The notes beneath the pieces are model-generated. The model did not search any database. It saw only the letters and a program-made list of their open reading frames with translations, and was not told the DNA's origin. DNA of 64,000 bases, taken from the NCBI RefSeq assembly GCF_024498355.1, contig NZ_CP101833.1:477001-541000 (forward strand), written 5' to 3'. Positions 8,727-17,277 of the stretch are shown here, one piece after another (the first letter of the stretch is position 1; every line of letters starts with the position of its first letter). The position numbers and the translations under genes are program-made. The stretch comes from Bacillus pumilus (GTDB taxonomy: Bacteria > Bacillota > Bacilli > Bacillales > Bacillaceae).

Positions 8727-10553
8727 ATGTACAGTTTGATGAAGCGTATTTTAATTGGTAGACCATTAAAATCACAGGCAGCAGGAGAACAAAAACTATC
8801 AAAAATCAAAGCTTTGGCATTATTGTCATCAGACGCATTGTCATCAGTTGCATACGGTACAGAACAAATCTTGATTGTTCTATCAGTCGTCAGTGCGGCA
8901 GCGTTTTGGTACTCACTCCCGATTGCAGGTTGTGTATTCATTCTTTTAATGGCGTTAATTCTATCTTACCGCCAGATTATCTATGCTTATCCAGAAGGCG
9001 GCGGGGCATATGTCGTCTCTAGCAGGAACTTAGGTGAAAAACCAGGGCTGATCGCTGGTGGATCATTGCTGGTAGATTATATTTTGACTGTAGCAGTGAG
9101 CATTTCAGCGGGTACCGATGCCATCACATCAGCTTTTCCAGCACTATATCCATATCACGTCTTGATTTCAATTGTATTGGTCATAGTGATTATGGTGCTC
9201 AACCTTCGTGGGTTGACGGAATCGGCATCTATTCTGGCTTATCCTGTATACCTGTTTGTATTTTCACTTCTCATTTTAATTGGAGTCGGCGGCTTTAAAC
9301 TATTAACAGGGCAAGTGCCGCCAGCACCTGAGCATACAGCATTTGGCACACATGTGTCAGGCATTACATTATTTCTTTTATTAAAAGCATTTTCGTCTGG
9401 CTGTTCTGCTCTGACTGGAGTAGAAGCCATTTCAAATACGATTCCATCCTTTAGAAAACCAGCTGCACAAAATGCAGCGAGAACATTACTGATGATGGGG
9501 GGATTACTGGCCGTTCTCTTTTTAGGTGTGACACTGCTTGCATTTGGTTTTGGCATCTCGCCAAAACCAGAAGAAACGGTTGTGTCACAAATTGCATCAG
9601 ACACATTTGGACGTACGTTTTTCTATTATGTTATTCAGGCTGTCACGGCGTTAATTTTGATATTAGCGGCAAATACCGGCTTTTCAGCCTTTCCTTTATT
9701 GGCTGTCAACTTAGCAAAAGATAAATATATGCCGCGCATGTTTACAGTAAGAGGAGATCGACTTGGTTACTCCAATGGCATTATCTTTTTAGGCGTAGCC
9801 TCCATGCTGCTTATTTGGCTGTTTGATGGGAAAACTGAACACCTGATTCCGTTATATGCTGTTGGTGTATTTATTCCATTTACCTTGTCTCAGACCGGTA
9901 TGTGTGTCAAATGGATTCGTGAAAAACCACAGGGCTGGAAAATGAAAATGCCAATTAATATACTGGGAGCACTTATTTCTTTCACGGTTCTCATGATTCT
10001 CATTTTGACCAAGTTCCATCTTGTATGGCCAGTTTTTATTTTCATGCCAATCGTTCTATTTATGTTTCATTCCATCAAAAAGCATTACCTGTCTGTAGGA
10101 GAACAACTACGTTTATTGAATGAAACAGAGCCTGTTGAGATCAAAGGAAATGTGGTCATCGTACCAATAGCAGGTGTAACACGTGTCGTCGAACAATCTG
10201 TTCAATATGCAAAATCCTTATCAGAGCAGGTCATAGCGGTTCACGTCTCCTTTGATAAAGAGAAAGACAAGAGGATTGAAGCAGATTGGGAAAAGCTGAA
10301 TAGTGATGTGCGTCTTGTGATTTTACATTCGTCTTATCGAAGTCTCACTCACCCTCTTGATAAATTTCTTGAAACGATTGAGGCAAAAGCAAATGCGCAT
10401 CAATACAAAGTGATGGTGCTCGTGCCTCAATTTATCCCGAAAAAAAGATGGCATACCATCTTGCATAATCAATCTGCTTTTTTATTAAGATTCCGTTTGT
10501 TATGGAAGCGGGATATTATTGTCGCCACCCTTCCATATCATTTTAAAAAGTAA
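8727..10553 (+). CDS. kimA: High-affinity potassium importer KimA
   Basis: APC-superfamily transporter of 608 residues (B. subtilis KimA, formerly YdaO, is 607). About twelve hydrophobic segments fill residues 30-450. The cytoplasmic tail (about 465-608) resembles a universal-stress-type domain. In B. subtilis KimA is a K+/H+ symporter whose protein is inhibited by c-di-AMP and whose mRNA is controlled by the c-di-AMP riboswitch; the riboswitch is present directly upstream here. GGAGCGGG precedes the ATG. Confidence 0.93.
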   Translation: MYSLMKRILIGRPLKSQAAGEQKLSKIKALALLSSDALSSVAYGTEQILIVLSVVSAAAFWYSLPIAGCVFILLMALILSYRQIIYAYPEGGGAYVVSSRNLGEKPGLIAGGSLLVDYILTVAVSISAGTDAITSAFPALYPYHVLISIVLVIVIMVLNLRGLTESASILAYPVYLFVFSLLILIGVGGFKLLTGQVPPAPEHTAFGTHVSGITLFLLLKAFSSGCSALTGVEAISNTIPSFRKPAAQNAARTLLMMGGLLAVLFLGVTLLAFGFGISPKPEETVVSQIASDTFGRTFFYYVIQAVTALILILAANTGFSAFPLLAVNLAKDKYMPRMFTVRGDRLGYSNGIIFLGVASMLLIWLFDGKTEHLIPLYAVGVFIPFTLSQTGMCVKWIREKPQGWKMKMPINILGALISFTVLMILILTKFHLVWPVFIFMPIVLFMFHSIKKHYLSVGEQLRLLNETEPVEIKGNVVIVPIAGVTRVVEQSVQYAKSLSEQVIAVHVSFDKEKDKRIEADWEKLNSDVRLVILHSSYRSLTHPLDKFLETIEAKANAHQYKVMVLVPQFIPKKRWHTILHNQSAFLLRFRLLWKRDIIVATLPYHFKK

Positions 10554-10570
10554 CAGGAGCAAGTTGAAAC

Positions 10571-10596
10571 GTTTGACCAAAAGGGTGCGGTGGTAT
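10571..10596 (+). promoter_or_regulatory. Probable SigB promoter of ydaP
   Basis: GTTTGA at 10571-10576, 14-bp spacer, TGGTAT at 10591-10596, close to the SigB consensus GTTTAA-N12-15-GGGTAT and 28 bases before the start codon. B. subtilis ydaP is a known SigB general-stress gene. Confidence 0.65.
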
Positions 10597-10623
10597 GGAG
10601 TAAGAAAAAAGGAGTTTTCTCAC

Positions 10624-12345
10624 ATGCCGCAAAGAACCGCAGGAAAAGAAGTAACAGCGCTACTGGAAGAGTGGGGCGTGAAACATATTTATGGAATGCC
10701 CGGCGACAGTATAAACGAATTGATTGAAGAACTAAGGCATGAATCAAGCCAAATACAATTCATACAAACGAGACACGAAGAAGTGGCAGCACTTTCAGCA
10801 GCAGCTGATGCCAAACTAACTGGTAAACTCGGTGTTTGCTTATCAATTGCTGGACCAGGTGCTGTCCACTTATTAAATGGACTATATGATGCAAAAGCAG
10901 ATGGTGCCCCCGTTTTAGCGATTGCAGGGCAGGTTGCTTCGACCGAAGTAGGCAGAGACGCATTTCAAGAAATCAAATTAGAGCGGATGTTTGACGACGT
11001 AGCTGTTTTCAATCAGCAGGTACAAACAGCAGAGGCTATGCCAGACTTATTAAATCAAGCCATCAAAGCAGCTTATACTCATAAAGGCGTGGCGGTTCTC
11101 ACTGTATCAGATGATTTATTTTCTCAAAAAATTAAGCGTAAACCTGTTTATACATCCCCTCTTTATGTAGAGGGGGAGGTGAGGCCAAAGAAAGATCAAC
11201 TGTTAAAGGCTGCTCAGCTCATTAACAATGCGAAGAAGCCAGTCATCTTAGCAGGTAAAGGATTAAGAAATGCGAAAGAAGAGCTTCTTTCATTTGCAGA
11301 AAAGGCTGCTGCACCTATCGTAATCACACTTCCTGCAAAAGGAATTGTTCCAGATAGGCATCCGTACTTCTTAGGAAACCTAGGTCAAATTGGAACGAAG
11401 CCGGCATATGAAGCGATGGAAGAATGTGATCTCTTAATCATGCTTGGAACCTCCTTCCCATATAGGGACTACTTACCGGAGGATATACCTGCTATTCAAT
11501 TGGACATAAAGCCAGATCAAATTGGTAAAAGGTATCCGGTAGAAGTGGGAATAGTAAGTGACAGCAAAAGTGGTTTGCATGAATTGACCTCCTATATTGA
11601 ATACAAAGAGCAGCGTGGTTTTCTTGAAGCTTGCACAGAGCATATGATGAAGTGGCGAGAAGAAATGGATAAGGAAAAATCCGTTGCAACATCACCACTT
11701 AAACCCCAGCAAGTCATCGCTAGATTAGAAGAAGCAGTCGAAGACGATGCCATTCTTTCAGTTGATGTCGGTAATGTGACTGTATGGATGGCACGTCATT
11801 TCGAAATGAAAAAACAAGATTTTATTATTTCAAGTTGGCTTGCAACAATGGGCTGTGGTTTACCTGGGGCGATTTCAGCTAAGTTAAACGAACCGAACCG
11901 CCAAGCCATTGCTGTCTGTGGTGACGGAGGCTTCACAATGGTCATGCAAGACTTCGTCACAGCTGTAAAGTATAACCTGCCGATCGTTGTCGTGATCTTA
12001 AACAACAACAATCTTGGAATGATTGAATATGAACAACAGGTAAAGGGAAACATCAATTACGGTATAGCGCTAGAAGATATTGACTTTGCAAAATTTGCAG
12101 AAGCATGTGGCGGCAAAGGAATCTCAGTGTCATCACATGAAGAACTTGCACCAGCCTTTGATACAGCACTTCAATCGGATAAACCAGTCATTATTGATGT
12201 CGCTGTAACCAATGAACCGCCATTACCTGGGAAAATTACGTATACACAAGCAGCAGGCTTTAGTAAGTACTTATTGAAAAAATTCTTTGAAAAAGGTGAA
12301 CTGGATATCCCTCCACTCAAGAAAAGTCTAAAGCGCTTTTTCTAA
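10624..12345 (+). CDS. ydaP: Thiamine-diphosphate enzyme, pyruvate-oxidase-like, SigB stress protein
   Basis: A 573-residue ThDP-dependent enzyme of the pyruvate oxidase/acetolactate synthase family. The N-terminal domain carries the catalytic glutamate in RHEEVAAL. The C-terminal domain has the ThDP/Mg motif beginning GDGGFTM and ending NNNNLG (about residues 435-465). Substrate is likely pyruvate, but the family also includes carboligases. I start at the ATG at 10624 (MPQRTAG) because AAAAAAGGAG precedes it; a longer frame from 10519 would read through the promoter and overlap kimA. A terminator follows. Confidence 0.88.
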   Translation: MPQRTAGKEVTALLEEWGVKHIYGMPGDSINELIEELRHESSQIQFIQTRHEEVAALSAAADAKLTGKLGVCLSIAGPGAVHLLNGLYDAKADGAPVLAIAGQVASTEVGRDAFQEIKLERMFDDVAVFNQQVQTAEAMPDLLNQAIKAAYTHKGVAVLTVSDDLFSQKIKRKPVYTSPLYVEGEVRPKKDQLLKAAQLINNAKKPVILAGKGLRNAKEELLSFAEKAAAPIVITLPAKGIVPDRHPYFLGNLGQIGTKPAYEAMEECDLLIMLGTSFPYRDYLPEDIPAIQLDIKPDQIGKRYPVEVGIVSDSKSGLHELTSYIEYKEQRGFLEACTEHMMKWREEMDKEKSVATSPLKPQQVIARLEEAVEDDAILSVDVGNVTVWMARHFEMKKQDFIISSWLATMGCGLPGAISAKLNEPNRQAIAVCGDGGFTMVMQDFVTAVKYNLPIVVVILNNNNLGMIEYEQQVKGNINYGIALEDIDFAKFAEACGGKGISVSSHEELAPAFDTALQSDKPVIIDVAVTNEPPLPGKITYTQAAGFSKYLLKKFFEKGELDIPPLKKSLKRFF

Positions 12346-12354
12346 ACACACCGT

Positions 12355-12388
12355 AGTCGGTCCTCTGAAAAGGGGGCTGACTTTTTTT
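12355..12388 (+). terminator. Intrinsic terminator of ydaP
   Basis: Twelve-position stem, AGTCGGTCCTCT with AGGGGGCTGACT (some GT pairs), then seven T. Confidence 0.9.
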
Positions 12389-12540
12389 GTGATGAAGAAG
12401 CAAAATCATTTCAATTGTCACTTGTTTTATTTTCTCTAAAAATATCCGGTGATTATTTTTGTAACTTATAGCCTATTTTTCCAATTAGATGAGAAAGGTA
12501 AAATAGACTTTATGATCAATAATGGAGGGAGTGACTTTTT

Positions 12541-14136
12541 CTGGGCAAGATACTTGATGCAAAAGCACTAACAAGTGCCATGGATACAAGGGCAAAACAT
12601 TATCAGGCACTCCGTGAAGAAATGACTGATTTGAAAAAAGCCTTACAGGGCGTGGCAAACCTTGGTGATGATTTCACTGGAAAAGGCGCCGATAACATTA
12701 AAAGCTTTTATAAAGAACTAGCTGGAAATGTAGACATGTTTATCAGTTTCATTGATAAGCAAAAAGCCTTTCATGAAGGTGTTTCTGGTACACTTGATGA
12801 TACGAGCTTTGGCGGCGATACCTTTGTGGAGGAACACTTTTTAGATAACGCTGTTCACATGGGAATCAAAAATGCCAAAAGCATTGTAAAAGATCAAAAA
12901 AAGGCACTTAAAACCATTTTTCAAGACATTGATGACCTCATTTCTTTGGAGGTATTTGATAGCAAAACATTTGATGAAAAGATCGAAGATGCAGAAGACG
13001 AACGGAAAAAGACGGTTAAAGATTTGATAGAGCTTGATCAAAATTTAAAAGATGAATATGCTTTGTCAGAGACAGAACAGAAGGCTACAATGGCATTGTA
13101 CGCAGAAATGATGAATGCGACAAATGACGGAAAATCCATTTCGCCTATGAATTTTGACAAGAAAGCGTATCAAAATAGTGAAATTTACAAGGCAAAAAGC
13201 GATATTGAGAAGCAAACTACTGAATATCTTAAAATTAAAGAAGAACAAGAAGAAGCCCGCGAGATCGCGAAAGAACAAGAAGCACTCGCAAATCGTCCTT
13301 GGTATGAAAAAGCCCTCGATTATGGCGGAAATATCGTCAATGAACTGACAGGCGTAAACGATGCAAAACGTGCCGCCACCGGTGTAGACCCGATCACAGG
13401 AGAACAGCTCACCGCAGGCCAGCGAGTCGCCGCAGGCGGTATGGCCGCAGCAGGCTACATCCCAATCGTCGGCTGGGCAGGCCGTATTTTTAAAGGGGGT
13501 AAAGCCGTCTATAAAACCACCCAAGCCACATCAGCCGCAGTCAGAGCAGTCGACATTTACAAGACATCACAAAAGGCCTTTGACGCCTTAAAAACATCCC
13601 AAAAAGGCTTATATGGCCTCACCGCAACCAACGGCTTCAGCGAAGCGATTACGGGTCGTGACATGTTTGGAAACAAGGTCTCGAAAGAACAGCAGGAAGC
13701 GAGTATGAACGCGGCACTTGGAATGCTTTTACCGTTTGGAGCAAAAGGGTTTCATGGGAAGATGGGGGTTAAGAGTACTGTTAAAAATGTAGATAATGGT
13801 ACAGTGTGGAAGAATATAAAAATTACTCAACCACTTTATGAAGGTACAAAAATCCCAAAATCCTTTGAATTAGCAACAGCAGGTGGAAAGTTCTGGGTAC
13901 ATCCAAATGGAACAAAACATATGGTCGAGTATATAACAAGAGATGCGACTACACATGGTATGCCGATAAATAGTCAAACTTTATTGTCGAGTTTCCAAAG
14001 CTCTGTTAACAATGCTGCTAAGCAAGGAATTAAATATGAAGAAATTATGAAGATAGGTAATTGGGAATTAATATTTAGTAAACCCCGTGGAGACGGATTA
14101 CTACCAGTAATAAAGCATGCTGTGTATATGCCTTAG
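12541..14136 (+). CDS. LXG-domain polymorphic toxin with pre-toxin TG linker
   Basis: Predicted type VII (Yuk/ESX) secreted toxin. Residues 1 to about 215 form a helical LXG-type domain, about 245-385 a pre-toxin TG region (ATGVDPITGEQLTAGQR, AAGYIPIVGWAGR), and about 400-531 a variable toxin domain with KFWVHPNGTKHMVEY that I cannot name with certainty. The first ATG (12580, 518 residues) has no ribosome site. Reading the same frame upstream gives LGKILDAKALTSA, the usual LXG N-terminus, starting at a CTG at 12541 with GGAGGG eleven bases before and a stop at 12532. I therefore call a CTG start (531 residues). The downstream gene is the likely immunity protein. Confidence 0.85.
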   Translation: MGKILDAKALTSAMDTRAKHYQALREEMTDLKKALQGVANLGDDFTGKGADNIKSFYKELAGNVDMFISFIDKQKAFHEGVSGTLDDTSFGGDTFVEEHFLDNAVHMGIKNAKSIVKDQKKALKTIFQDIDDLISLEVFDSKTFDEKIEDAEDERKKTVKDLIELDQNLKDEYALSETEQKATMALYAEMMNATNDGKSISPMNFDKKAYQNSEIYKAKSDIEKQTTEYLKIKEEQEEAREIAKEQEALANRPWYEKALDYGGNIVNELTGVNDAKRAATGVDPITGEQLTAGQRVAAGGMAAAGYIPIVGWAGRIFKGGKAVYKTTQATSAAVRAVDIYKTSQKAFDALKTSQKGLYGLTATNGFSEAITGRDMFGNKVSKEQQEASMNAALGMLLPFGAKGFHGKMGVKSTVKNVDNGTVWKNIKITQPLYEGTKIPKSFELATAGGKFWVHPNGTKHMVEYITRDATTHGMPINSQTLLSSFQSSVNNAAKQGIKYEEIMKIGNWELIFSKPRGDGLLPVIKHAVYMP

Positions 14137-14150
14137 AAGGAGACATGATA

Positions 14151-14660
14151 ATGTTAAAAGTAACAGAATATAAAGACAGTCAGCCTATAAATATTGAATA
14201 TGATCTTTATACACCGATTAATATAGAAATCGGTAGTTGGAATATATCAAAAGAGCCAACGATATATTGGAGAACTGGAGATTTCAAGAAATCTCTAATT
14301 GAAATAGGCATAGGGAAATATACAGGCAGCCTTCGTTCAATTACACTAACATTAAGTGAGAATGTACACAAAATGGAAAGTTTGAAATTTGATCTGAAAG
14401 ATATAAATATGATTAAAGGCGTACCAAATTTTCAAGTAGAAGAATATAATGATACGACCTATATAGACGAAGAAGGTAAATTAGACGTATATATAGGGAT
14501 AGATAAGGTTTTGATTTCATTTTCAGAAAATGATGCTTTGTCTATTTTACAAAATGATACAGTAGGATTCGCTTTAGATAAAGATGAAGTAGTTTGTGGC
14601 ATTATAATAAGTGATATGTTAGAACATGAAAAGAAAACATTAGAAGATGCATTGAATTAG
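14151..14660 (+). CDS. Probable immunity protein for the LXG toxin
   Basis: A 169-residue soluble, acidic protein that I do not recognise. No signal or membrane segment is evident. It begins 14 bases after the toxin gene, and its AT-rich composition resembles the toxin's C-terminal part more than the rest of the chromosome. Small genes directly downstream of LXG toxins encode cognate immunity proteins, so that role is inferred from position only. ATG at 14151 is preferred over 14145 because AAGGAG (14137-14142) lies 8 bases before it and only 2 before the other. Confidence 0.65.
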   Translation: MLKVTEYKDSQPINIEYDLYTPINIEIGSWNISKEPTIYWRTGDFKKSLIEIGIGKYTGSLRSITLTLSENVHKMESLKFDLKDINMIKGVPNFQVEEYNDTTYIDEEGKLDVYIGIDKVLISFSENDALSILQNDTVGFALDKDEVVCGIIISDMLEHEKKTLEDALN

Positions 14661-14685
14661 ATTATTGTGAAATACAAAAAAATTT

Positions 14686-14717
14686 AACCTTGATTGGCTA
14701 AATGCCTTTCAAGGTTT
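14686..14717 (+). terminator. Intrinsic terminator after the toxin-immunity pair
   Basis: AACCTTGA pairs with TCAAGGTT around an inner GGC/GCC stem, followed by a T run. Confidence 0.8.
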
Positions 14718-15090
14718 TTGGTGTTTATTTGGCTTCATACCGGAGGAAAAACTTTTCTGTCAGAACCACCGTATGGCGAGCAGCACGAACTGAATATTTT
14801 TGTCCAGAAGGGAGAACCTGCGGACGTTAATCGATGAGCACAATATGTCCCTTGATCGGTGTCTTTCCCTTATCAAGAGTGTATCTGACTACGAACAAAG
14901 GTGTTCATGAATGTATTCATACGATAGGGACGTTCTGAGCCTAAATAGCAGTTGGTCTACGGCATTGAGGGCAGTTTTTCATTTTATGATCACAAGATTT
15001 TTTTCGTTTTTGAAGAATGATTTACTTGAGGTATTAGAGTGTTTATCCAACAGAGAACCATGGCAAGATCATATGATGGGATATGAACTT
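14718..15090 (+). other. Decayed coding fragments between toxin cassettes
   Basis: No intact gene. A frame near 14795-14900 reads ENLRTLIDEHNMSLDRC and then stops; another from 14911 (MYSYDRDVLSLNSS) runs into the duplicated toxin segment. Both look like remnants of earlier toxin or immunity modules. I do not recognise either. Confidence 0.4.
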
Positions 15091-15605
15091 AACAAGGTCT
15101 CAAAAGAACAGCAGGAAGCGAGCATGAACGCGGCGCTTGGAATGCTTCGAAAGGGTTTCATGGAAAGATGGAGGTTAAAAGATCAAGTGGTTTAAGTAAA
15201 ATACCTGAAAATAGCATTAAACATTCTGATAAAGGAGACTTCACAACAAACCCTAAAACAGGGGATATTTCAAAATGAAGGGTGGGGCACGGACATAGCA
15301 ACATAAAATTCTTACAAGAAAATAATATAGAATATAATATAAATAAAGTATATGAGAACGGTGTAAGTGTTCCTGGTCATAAGGTGAAAGCAAAACGAAC
15401 AGGTTCTAACCAATCATTGTTTCCAGAAAACTGGACAGAATCTGACATTACATCAGCTGTTGCGAAAATTGCTGAATCATCTGATTTTTCTAAAATGGAA
15501 AATGGAGTGACTATTTTTGGTGAATATAAAGGAGTAAGGGTTGGAGTTATTAAAACCAATGGAGAAGTAGGAACCATTTTTCCGGATGCTACAAAACAAC
15601 CATAA
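15091..15605 (+). pseudogene. Orphan EndoU-type toxin cassette, frameshifted
   Basis: Begins with a near copy of the LXG toxin's pre-toxin end (15091-15180 versus 13672-13785, encoding NKVSKEQQEASMNAAL), then a 13-base deletion shifts the frame. In the shifted frame KGFHGKMEVK and SKIPENSIKH continue to GDISK, a TGA at 15276-15278, and then GHGHSNIKFLQ onward. The last about 105 residues resemble bacterial EndoU ribonuclease: GHGHSN, a K-rich stretch with GHKVKAKRTG, FPENW, and a C-terminal end TIFPDATK. It has no secretion domain of its own, typical of silent C-terminal cassettes that can recombine onto a full-length toxin. Confidence 0.72.
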
Positions 15606-15618
15606 TTTGGGGATCAAT

Positions 15619-15913
15619 ATGGACATTGAAAATAGATTAAAAACGATATTAGATAAAAGAAAAAAGTTAGATTTAAATGATGATTACGGTATACAAAAAA
15701 GTTGGGATGAAATAATAGAAGTTCTTGGAGAAAATGAAGAGAGATCATTGCAGTAAAGAAGATTTATATTGGATAAGCGAAGTGTTTGAAGACATATCAG
15801 AAGTTTTACAAAGTAAGGAATTAATTAAAAGTTTGCGTAGATTGGATAAAAAATATCCTGAATTAGAGATGAAACAAGATATTGATCTAGCAGAAAGCTA
15901 TATTGAAGACTAA
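15619..15913 (+). pseudogene. Frameshifted immunity gene of the EndoU cassette
   Basis: Starts with ATG at 15619 (GGGG 8-11 bases upstream) and reads MDIENRLKTILDKRKKL to a stop at 15754-15756 after 45 residues. A second frame from about 15750 continues with CSKEDLYWISEVFEDI and ends at 15913. The two halves read as one roughly 95-100 residue acidic protein broken by a small indel near 15735-15755. Its place directly after the EndoU cassette suggests the cognate immunity protein, now inactive unless the frameshift is a sequencing error. Confidence 0.6.
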
Positions 15914-16011
15914 AATTGTAACATTTCCCCCTAATCATAGTGCCTATCTCCACTTAACCGGAAATAATATGTTAAACTAATCCAATCACAACAAAAAAAG
16001 GGGGATAAAAC

Positions 16012-16233
16012 ATGCTATGGATTTTCACACAAAACCAGCAAAGCTTGGTCCAAGTCAATGAAGTCACAGTACAGGGGAAAAAAATTGAAGGGATCATGGG
16101 AAATGATTCTTGGACAAAGATACTCGGCAAGTATGACTCAAATGATCGAGCAGCAGAGATCCTTCAAGACATTGTGAAGACGATTGAAGAAAATCAAGGT
16201 GCATCTATTACATACCGAATGCCACATCAATAA
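16012..16233 (+). CDS. Small conserved hypothetical protein (73 aa)
   Basis: A 73-residue protein beginning MLWIFTQNQQSL, with no signal peptide or membrane segment. AAAAAAGGGGGA precedes the ATG by 7 bases, and a strong terminator lies just after the stop. It looks like a short protein family I have seen in Bacillus, but I do not know a function. Base composition is normal for the chromosome, unlike the toxin remnants before it. Confidence 0.7.
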   Translation: MLWIFTQNQQSLVQVNEVTVQGKKIEGIMGNDSWTKILGKYDSNDRAAEILQDIVKTIEENQGASITYRMPHQ

Positions 16234-16238
16234 TAAAG

Positions 16239-16272
16239 AAACCACCTTTCCATCGTGAAAAGGTGGTTTTTG
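16239..16272. terminator. Bidirectional terminator
   Basis: AAACCACCTTT pairs with AAAGGTGGTTT, with T runs on both strands. It serves the gene ending at 16233 and the opposing gene ending at 16274. Confidence 0.9.
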
Positions 16273-16273
16273 T

Positions 16274-16537
16274 TTATGATGGTGTTTTTGTAAAGGCCAA
16301 GAATAAAGGAATGCCTGTGCCGACAAGTGTTGTGGCAAAAAGGAACATACCGCAAATGAATAGAAAATGACTGGCTGAAAAGACGAGCGCCAGAATCAGA
16401 AAAACGATACTCAGTCCTGCCATGCTGTATGATGGGACAAAACGGCGTTTGTATGTGGATTTCTTTGTTAAAAATGAGAAGAAAATGCCAAATAATAAAG
16501 GGACAATCCATAAGTAAAATAAAATAATAAGAGACAT
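16274..16537 (-). CDS. Small membrane protein (87 aa)
   Basis: An 87-residue protein with three hydrophobic segments (about residues 2-22, 38-58 and 60-82) separated by a basic loop (KKSTYKRR). GAGGT precedes the ATG. Position between ydaP and mntH matches B. subtilis ydzK, also a small membrane protein, but I cannot confirm orthology. Function unknown. Confidence 0.65.
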   Translation of the reverse strand: MSLIILFYLWIVPLLFGIFFSFLTKKSTYKRRFVPSYSMAGLSIVFLILALVFSASHFLFICGMFLFATTLVGTGIPLFLAFTKTPS

Positions 16538-16635
16538 ACATCATACCTCGATTTTTCCTTCTATTTTATCAGATGCCGATCACAACGGATACCATAAAGC
16601 TTCACTTTGTAAAATCATTCATGTAATTGACACAA

Positions 16636-17205
16636 TTAAGTGGACTGATTCATCGAATGCGCTTTTTGTTCCATATATTCAGGCTGTAAAAGTGCGTACA
16701 CACAATGATCGGTAAAGCGGTCGCCCAGCCATTCACATTGTCTTAAAATGCCTTCAAGAGAGAAGGATAATCGCTCTGCGATGCGTCTGCTCTTCTGATT
16801 ATCGACAGCGGCCCTGATTTCAATGCGGTGCAGTCCGCACTCTTCAAATAAATATTGAATGACGGCTTTACACGCTTTTGTCATGATGCCTTTTCCTTGG
16901 TAGCCTTCTCCGAGCCAATAGCCAATGGAAACGGTTCGGTTGATCCAATGAATCTGGTGGGTGCCAATGATGCCGACGAGTTCTCCATGTGACCATATGC
17001 CGGCTTGAAAGCCGTTGTTCTGCAAGGCTTGCTGCATTGCGCCTTGAATAAACGCCATGCTGTCTTCTTCTGTTTGCGTTGTATCCACCCAAAGCATCCA
17101 TTCACGTAAGTGCTCTCTTGACCGCTGGATGAGCAGATACAAACTTCTTGCGTCTCTAGGCTCAAGCAGCCGCATGGATAGATCTTGATCCTGATAAAAA
17201 AACAT
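16636..17205 (-). CDS. GNAT N-acetyltransferase, RimJ/RimL type
   Basis: A 189-residue acetyl-CoA-dependent N-acetyltransferase of the RimJ/RimL family. Visible features are IRLLEP-like start (MRLLEPRDA), GIIGTHQIHWINRTVSIGYWL, the acetyl-CoA loop GEGYQGKGIMTKA and the late NQKSRRIAERLSF. Related proteins in Bacillus (YdaF) acetylate ribosomal proteins, but other small substrates are possible. I start at ATG 17205 (MFFYQDQD), with GAGAGG 10 bases upstream, rather than at 17271, which would add 22 atypical residues. Confidence 0.8.
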   Translation of the reverse strand: MFFYQDQDLSMRLLEPRDARSLYLLIQRSREHLREWMLWVDTTQTEEDSMAFIQGAMQQALQNNGFQAGIWSHGELVGIIGTHQIHWINRTVSIGYWLGEGYQGKGIMTKACKAVIQYLFEECGLHRIEIRAAVDNQKSRRIAERLSFSLEGILRQCEWLGDRFTDHCVYALLQPEYMEQKAHSMNQST

Positions 17206-17277
17206 GTGACCACATCCTCTCAGGGAAAATTCTACCATAACCAAATGGAAAGAAAAAGACAGCATCATCACTGTCTT

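Noticed and set aside
12580..12582. ATG as the start of the LXG toxin
   Set aside because: No ribosome site, and it would remove the conserved LXG N-terminus.
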